Below are positions 13,598-17,732 of a DNA stretch of 17,732 nt, in pieces (the stretch's first letter is position 1; each line of letters begins with the position of its first letter). The DNA comes from JAZQUM01 sp045631305 (lineage in GTDB: Bacteria > Bacillota > Clostridia > Oscillospirales > Oscillospiraceae), in contig JAZQUM010000140.1 of the NCBI GenBank assembly GCA_045631305.1, positions 1-17,732 of the forward strand, in the 5' to 3' direction. A program made the position numbers and the translations under genes. The notes beneath the pieces are model-generated. The model saw only the letters and a program-made list of their open reading frames with translations, was not told the DNA's origin and did no database searches.

Positions 13598-14425
13598 ATG
13601 TCCGGAACCTTATATCTGGTAGCCACCCCCATCGGCAACCTGGGCGACCTTTCCGCCCGCGCACTGGAAACTTTGCGCAGTGTCGATTTTATTGCCGCGG
13701 AAGATACCCGTGTTACGCTACGGCTTTTAAACCATTTTGATATTAAAAAATCTCTCGTCAGCTACCACGAACACAATCAGGCATCTGCCGGCCCCGCTAT
13801 TTTGCAGCGGCTCCTTGGCGGTGAATCCTGCGCTCTGGTTACCGATGCCGGCACACCTGCTATCAGCGACCCCGGCGAAGGCATGGTAAAACTCTGCGCA
13901 GATGCCAATGTGGATGTTATCAGCATCCCCGGCTGCTGCGCCGCTATTAATGCCCTTGCTGTGTCTGGTCTCCCCACCCGCCGCTTCACTTTTGAAGGTT
14001 TCCTTCCCACCGCCCGCAAAGAGCGCATGGAGTGGCTGCAAAAATTGGTAGGCGAAGAACGCACCATGATTTTCCACGAAGCTCCCCACCGCCTTTCTGC
14101 CACCCTTGCAGATCTGGAAAGTGTTTTTGGTGACCGCGCCATCACCCTTTGCCGCGAAATTACCAAGCTTCACGAGGAAACTTTCCGCACCACGCTTTCC
14201 GCTGCCGTAGCACATTATCAGGAAAATCAGCCCAAAGGTGAATTCGTATTGGTTTTGGCAGGCGCTGAAGCTAAGGAAGAAATGGTGGTCACCATGGAAG
14301 AAGGCGTAGAGTTGGTGCTGCGCCGCCGCGAAGAAGGCATGCGCATGAAAGACGCTGTTCGTCAGGTAGCTGCCGATACAGGTCTTAATAAAAATGATCT
14401 CTATGCCGCTGTGCTGGAAAAATAA
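13598..14425 (+). CDS. rsmI: 16S rRNA (cytidine-1402 2'-O)-methyltransferase RsmI
   Basis: RsmI methylates the ribose of C1402 in the decoding centre of 16S rRNA using SAM. The 275-aa protein contains the family motifs LVATPIGNLGDLS (7-19), AAEDTR (33-38), VTDAGTPAISDPGE (81-94), SGLPTRRFTFEGFLP (123-137) and EAPHR (161-165). Length is normal. One detail departs from the commonest form: the PGPSA-type SAM-site turn reads PGCCA (111-115). ATG 13598 is preceded by AAGGAG 7 bases upstream, overlapping the end of the upstream methyltransferase. A terminator follows at 14437. Confidence 0.96.
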   Translation: MSGTLYLVATPIGNLGDLSARALETLRSVDFIAAEDTRVTLRLLNHFDIKKSLVSYHEHNQASAGPAILQRLLGGESCALVTDAGTPAISDPGEGMVKLCADANVDVISIPGCCAAINALAVSGLPTRRFTFEGFLPTARKERMEWLQKLVGEERTMIFHEAPHRLSATLADLESVFGDRAITLCREITKLHEETFRTTLSAAVAHYQENQPKGEFVLVLAGAEAKEEMVVTMEEGVELVLRRREEGMRMKDAVRQVAADTGLNKNDLYAAVLEK

Positions 14426-14436
14426 CGCAAAACCTA

Positions 14437-14469
14437 AAAGAGCGAAAGCCTACGGCTTTCGCTCTTTTT
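14437..14469 (+). terminator. Intrinsic terminator of the trmN6-rsmI operon
   Basis: A 14-bp stem (14437-14450 with 14454-14467) around a 3-base TAC loop ends in a T-run. It lies 11 bases after the rsmI stop. Confidence 0.9.
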
Positions 14470-14528
14470 GCATATTGCACGCATCTCCTGCGTAGACTTT
14501 CCTATCCTTTTCTACAAGAGGTTTTGCT

Positions 14529-15119
14529 ATGATCATGACATATATCTGGGCAGGCATGGTCCTTCTTTCTCTGCTTTTCGGCACAATTAACGGCACTGTC
14601 AGCGAGGTAAGTACCGCTGCCATGGAAGGCGCTTGCGCAGCTGTGGAACTGTGCTTCTCCCTTTTAGGGACACTGTGCCTTTGGTCCGGTATCATGGAAA
14701 TTTTGCGCATTTGCAACTTCTCCCACGCTCTTGCCCGCTTTTTTCGCCCTATTTTTCGCCGTCTTTTCCCAAAAGCCAGCCGTGATGAGGAGACCCTTTT
14801 TGCTCTTTCCGCCAACATCTCGGCAAATCTTTTGGGCCTTGGCAACGCAGCCACTCCCATGGGTATTCGCGCAGCGGAGCGCATGGCACAAAACTGCGAC
14901 GGCATCGCAAGTGATGAACTCTGCCGCCTGGTTGTTCTAAATACCGCTTCCATTCAGCTTCTTCCCACAACCGTAGCCGCCATCCGCGCCTCCTGCGGTT
15001 CAAACTCTCCTTTTGACATTCTGCCTGCAGTGTGGTTTTCCTCTTTATTTGCTCTCATTTTCGGGCTTTTGGCCTGCCGTATTCTAAAATATGCCTGGAG
15101 GCGAAATACCATTGAGTGA
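14529..15119 (+). CDS. spmA: Spore maturation protein A-like membrane protein
   Basis: This 196-aa polytopic membrane protein matches SpmA, with the characteristic LSANISANLLGLGNAATPMG segment (about 94-113). SpmA and SpmB carry Gate-type (nucleoside recognition) domains and in B. subtilis are needed for spore-core dehydration. Homologues occur in many non-sporulating bacteria, so a spore role cannot be inferred from this pair alone. Hydrophobic segments are visible at the N-terminus, the middle and the C-terminus. ATG 14529 follows AAGAGG by 7 bases. I found no strong promoter in the 60-base gap after the rsmI terminator. It overlaps spmB by 8 bases. Confidence 0.92.
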   Translation: MIMTYIWAGMVLLSLLFGTINGTVSEVSTAAMEGACAAVELCFSLLGTLCLWSGIMEILRICNFSHALARFFRPIFRRLFPKASRDEETLFALSANISANLLGLGNAATPMGIRAAERMAQNCDGIASDELCRLVVLNTASIQLLPTTVAAIRASCGSNSPFDILPAVWFSSLFALIFGLLACRILKYAWRRNTIE

Positions 15120-15621
15120 TTTTCTGATTCCTGCGCTCTTTTCTTTCCTTGCCATTGCCTCTCTTGTGCTCCGAAAAGATGCCTATGCTGCTTTGTGCTC
15201 CGGCGCAAAAGACGGCTTGCAGGTAACGCTGCGAATCTTCCCACCCCTTATCGGCCTTCTCAGCGGCATTTATATGCTGCGCGCCTCCGGCGCACTGGAT
15301 GCCATCACCCAATTTCTGACACCGCTTTTTTCCTTTGTAGGTCTTCCTCCGGAAACTGCACCGTTGGTATTGATTCGCCCTATCAGCGGCAGCGGCGCAT
15401 TAGCTGTAGGCAGCGACCTCATCCGCACCTACGGGCCTGATTCTCACATTGGCCGCGTAGCTGCTGTAATGATGGGCAGTACGGAAACCACATTTTACAC
15501 CATCGCCGTTTATTTCGGCGGGGCGGGTATTCACCGCACCCGCTATACTCTTCCGGCTGCATTAACAGCCGATATTGCAGGTTTTATTTTTTCTGCCCTT
15601 GCCGTGCGGATTTTCTTTTAA
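15112..15621 (+). CDS. spmB: Spore maturation protein B-like membrane protein
   Basis: The partner of SpmA; 169 aa with several hydrophobic spans. The SpmB landmarks are MLRASGALD and LIRPISGSGALA, followed by the MMGSTETTFYTIAVYFG segment. Length is close to B. subtilis SpmB. The longest frame begins at ATG 15091, but no ribosome binding site precedes it. GGAGG (15097-15101) sits 10 bases before an in-frame TTG at 15112, so I choose TTG 15112 (protein MSDFLIPALF). This start lies inside the end of spmA (stop 15117-15119), giving an 8-base overlap and translational coupling. Confidence 0.9.
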   Translation: MSDFLIPALFSFLAIASLVLRKDAYAALCSGAKDGLQVTLRIFPPLIGLLSGIYMLRASGALDAITQFLTPLFSFVGLPPETAPLVLIRPISGSGALAVGSDLIRTYGPDSHIGRVAAVMMGSTETTFYTIAVYFGGAGIHRTRYTLPAALTADIAGFIFSALAVRIFF

Positions 15622-15660
15622 AAAGAGGAGATGCCCAAAGCATCTCCTCTTGCTCTTTTT
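15621..15660. terminator. Bidirectional terminator between spmB and the threonine aldolase gene
   Basis: A perfect 12-bp stem (15623-15634 with 15640-15651) closes a CCAAA loop. T-rich sequence follows on the plus side and a paired A-run gives U residues on the minus side. It lies between the convergent stops at 15621 and 15659. Confidence 0.88.
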
Positions 15661-16693
15661 ACAGTGCCGCAATATCTTTCAGCAATTCTTCCACATCTTC
15701 ATCCCGTGTGCTCCAGCTGGTGCAAAAGCGCAGGCAATGTCGGCCATCTTCGAGGGCCTCCTGATATTCAAAGATATGTTTTTTCGCCAAAGCACCCATC
15801 TGCTCCTGGGTGAAAATCACAAACTGCTGGTTGGTAAAGCTCTCCACAAAAAGGGGCAGCCCCTTTTTCTCAAAGCCTTCACGAAGACGCATGGCCTGTT
15901 CTACCGCCTTGCGGGTAATATCGAAATAAAGGCCGTCTTCAAAAAGCACCGCAAACTGAAGGCCCAGCAAAAAGCCTTTGGCCAGCATGGCGCCATGCTG
16001 CTTCATATAGCTGCGGAAGCAAGTGCGGAATACCGGATGCTTCAAAATCAAAGCTTCCCCCATCATAGCGCCGCACTTAGTGCCGCCGATGTAAAACGCA
16101 TCGCACAGCTGCGCAAGATCAGCAAGGGTCACATCACTTTTTTCAGAGCCAAGGCCATAACCCAAACGAGCGCCGTCCAGATAAAGGTAGAGCCCATATT
16201 CATCACAAACCTTACGGATAGCCTGCAATTCTTCCTTGGTATAAAGCGTACCGAACTCTGTGGGATAAGAAATAAATACCATGCGTGGGCAGGTAATATG
16301 TTCCTGAATACCACTGATTCGGAAAAGTTCCGCTTCCCGGGCGATCTGCTCTGCCGTCAGCTTACCGTTTTCTGCCTTAAGGGTCTGCACCTTATGGCCC
16401 GTGTTTTCCACCGCTCCGGTTTCATGGCAGGCAATATGGCCGCTTTCGGCACAAAGCACACTTTCAAAAGAACGAAGCGCAGAAGTAATGGCCACAAAAT
16501 TGGTCTGTGTGCCGCCTATCAGGAAATGGATATCAGCGTCTACACCGCCCAAATGAGCACGGATGCGGTCTTTTGCAACCTCACACAGCGTATCCAGACC
16601 GTAACCTGCATAGCTTTCCTCACTGCCTTCGCCCATAGCTTTGATAATAGCCTCATGGGCAACATGATTATAGTCGTTATTCCAACGAAGCAT
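15659..16693 (-). CDS. L-threonine aldolase-type PLP enzyme (beta-eliminating lyase family)
   Basis: This 344-aa fold-type I PLP enzyme of the threonine aldolase/beta-eliminating lyase family (PF01212) would cleave threonine or allo-threonine to glycine and acetaldehyde. The likely Schiff-base lysine is K206 in IGGTKCGAMMGEA. YLDGARLGYG supplies D173, which contacts the pyridine nitrogen, and IGGTQTN (59-65) forms the phosphate-side loop. GHIACHETGA (85-94) carries the active-site histidine region. Length is normal for the bacterial low-specificity enzymes; stereopreference cannot be judged. ATG 16693 follows GAGG about 8 bases upstream. It lies downstream of ychF but behind a terminator, so cotranscription would need readthrough. 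Confidence 0.9.
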   Translation of the reverse strand: MLRWNNDYNHVAHEAIIKAMGEGSEESYAGYGLDTLCEVAKDRIRAHLGGVDADIHFLIGGTQTNFVAITSALRSFESVLCAESGHIACHETGAVENTGHKVQTLKAENGKLTAEQIAREAELFRISGIQEHITCPRMVFISYPTEFGTLYTKEELQAIRKVCDEYGLYLYLDGARLGYGLGSEKSDVTLADLAQLCDAFYIGGTKCGAMMGEALILKHPVFRTCFRSYMKQHGAMLAKGFLLGLQFAVLFEDGLYFDITRKAVEQAMRLREGFEKKGLPLFVESFTNQQFVIFTQEQMGALAKKHIFEYQEALEDGRHCLRFCTSWSTRDEDVEELLKDIAAL

Positions 16694-16714
16694 AAGAGTT
16701 CCTCACTTTCGGAT

Positions 16715-16742
16715 AAAAAGCTCCCGCGAGCGGGAGCTTTTT
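16715..16742 (-). terminator. Intrinsic terminator downstream of ychF
   Basis: A perfect 12-bp stem (16715-16726 with 16731-16742) around a CGAG loop has A/T pairs at its base that supply the U-run on the minus strand. It lies 6 bases after the ychF stop and upstream of the threonine aldolase gene. Confidence 0.88.
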
Positions 16743-16748
16743 CATGCA

Positions 16749-17732
16749 TTAAACGTTAAAGCGGAAGTAGATCATATCGCCGTCTTTTACAACGTATTCC
16801 TTACCTTCGCTGCGAAGAAGGCCCTTTTCCTTGGCAGCTGCCACGCTGCCGCAGGCGATCATTTCTTCGAAGTTGATGGTTTCGGCACGGATGAAGCCGC
16901 GTTCGATATCGGAGTGGATCTTGCCTGCTGCCTGAGGAGCCTTGGTGCCATTGCGGATGGTCCATGCGCGGCACTCGTCGCTGCCGTAGGTCAGGAAGGA
17001 AATGAGACCCAGCAGAGCGTAAGAGCACTTGATGAGACGGTTAAGACCGGAATCTTCAATACCCAGTTCTTCCAGGAACATCTGGCGCTCTTCGCCTTCC
17101 AGTTCGGCAATGTCCTGCTCCAATTTGGCGCAGATGGGCAGCACCTGTGCACCTTCCTTTTCGGCAAGCGCTTTTACATCATTGAAATAAGCATTGGAAG
17201 AAAGATCGGCAAAACCGGTTTCATCCATATTGGCAGCGTAAATAATGGGCTTGAGGCTCAAAAGATCTGCGGTGGAGATGATGTCCATTTCATCCTTGCT
17301 GCAATCGAAGGTGCGGGCAGACTTGCCTGCGTTGAGGTGTTCAGCCAGAGCGGAGAACACTTCTGCTTCCTTCAAAAACTTCTTGTCACCCTTAGCAGCC
17401 TTGGTAGCCTTATCGATACGGCGCTGAACCATTTCAAGGTCAGCCAGTACCAGTTCCATGTCGATGGTTTCGATATCGCCCAGAGGATCTACAGGAACGT
17501 TGAGGCTGGCGTCTTCCACCACGTGCATGATGTTTTCATCGTCAAAGCAACGAACCACGTGCACGATAGCATCGGTGCGGCGGATGTTTTCCAGGAACTT
17601 GTTGCCAAGGCCTGCACCCTTGGATGCGCCCTTTACCAGACCTGCAATATCCACGAATTCAACGATAGCAGGGGTCTTCTTGTCGGGATCATACATTTCG
17701 GCCAGCTTGTCCAGACGTTCGTCGGGCACGGC
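16749..17732 (-). CDS. ychF: Ribosome-associated ATPase/GTPase YchF (partial, 3' part)
   Basis: YchF (OLA1 family) is an Obg-type P-loop NTPase that prefers ATP and associates with ribosomes. The frame is open to the right edge, and the first visible residues read AVPDERLDKL. The GTG at 17729 is therefore internal, and the N-terminal P-loop lies outside the window. Visible are the switch II region EFVDIAGLVKGASKG and the GLGNKFLENIR segment. NMDE sits in place of the usual NKxD, the feature that explains ATP preference. The C-terminal TGS domain ends in INFEEMIACGS and GDMIYFRFNV. It stops with TAA at 16749-16751, followed by a terminator. Confidence 0.96.
   Translation of the reverse strand, partial: AVPDERLDKLAEMYDPDKKTPAIVEFVDIAGLVKGASKGAGLGNKFLENIRRTDAIVHVVRCFDDENIMHVVEDASLNVPVDPLGDIETIDMELVLADLEMVQRRIDKATKAAKGDKKFLKEAEVFSALAEHLNAGKSARTFDCSKDEMDIISTADLLSLKPIIYAANMDETGFADLSSNAYFNDVKALAEKEGAQVLPICAKLEQDIAELEGEERQMFLEELGIEDSGLNRLIKCSYALLGLISFLTYGSDECRAWTIRNGTKAPQAAGKIHSDIERGFIRAETINFEEMIACGSVAAAKEKGLLRSEGKEYVVKDGDMIYFRFNV

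Overview
The window is a 17.7 kb chromosomal segment of about 50% GC from a low- to mid-GC Gram-positive lineage (Bacillota). Three things point there: the CtsR-McsA-ClpC heat-shock operon with classic CtsR heptad operators, the SpmA/SpmB pair, and a clostridial-type 2[4Fe-4S] ferredoxin. The ferredoxin, a B12-dependent methionine synthase, an NhaC-type antiporter and a C_GCAxxG_C_C protein suggest an anaerobe of Clostridia or Negativicutes type. I cannot name the genus from sequence alone.

Layout, left to right. The 3' part of a Na+/H+ antiporter (1-557, +) converges on a three-gene minus-strand operon: Nudix hydrolase, DUF523/TudS-like protein, truA (2246 down to 603). Divergent from it is a YgjP-type metallopeptidase (2370-2885, +), which converges on an M19 dipeptidase (2918-3916, -). 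A C_GCAxxG_C_C protein (4068-4529, +) with a near-consensus promoter converges on the one-carbon/methionine operon: P-loop nucleoside-kinase-like gene, metF, metH (8817 down to 4568, -). Upstream is the ctsR-mcsA-clpC operon (12356 down to 8942, -), with its promoter embedded in CtsR heptads. Divergent from ctsR is a ferredoxin gene (12603-12773, +), followed by trmN6-rsmI (12869-14425, +) and spmA-spmB (14529-15621, +). The window ends with a threonine-aldolase-type PLP enzyme (15659-16693, -) and the 3' part of ychF (16749-17732, -).

How the genes work together. MetF makes 5-methyl-THF, which MetH uses to methylate homocysteine, and the two are translationally close-coupled. CtsR represses its own operon, which supplies the ClpC unfoldase. 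TruA, TrmN6-like and RsmI all modify structural RNAs. Most other genes are independent housekeeping units. Almost every transcription unit ends in a clear intrinsic terminator, several apparently bidirectional. No intergenic stretch exceeds 300 bases. I found no tRNA, rRNA, riboswitch, IS element, CRISPR array or phage gene.

The region is mostly ordinary core genome. I do not see a convincing undescribed multi-gene system. The most interesting departures are the clp operon without mcsB and with a reduced McsA, a stand-alone nucleoside kinase leading the metF-metH operon, a DUF523/TudS-like gene coupled to a Nudix gene and truA, and a ferredoxin gene whose halves are nearly identical at DNA level. 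Several starts were moved from the longest reading frame using Shine-Dalgarno (SD) and promoter positions.
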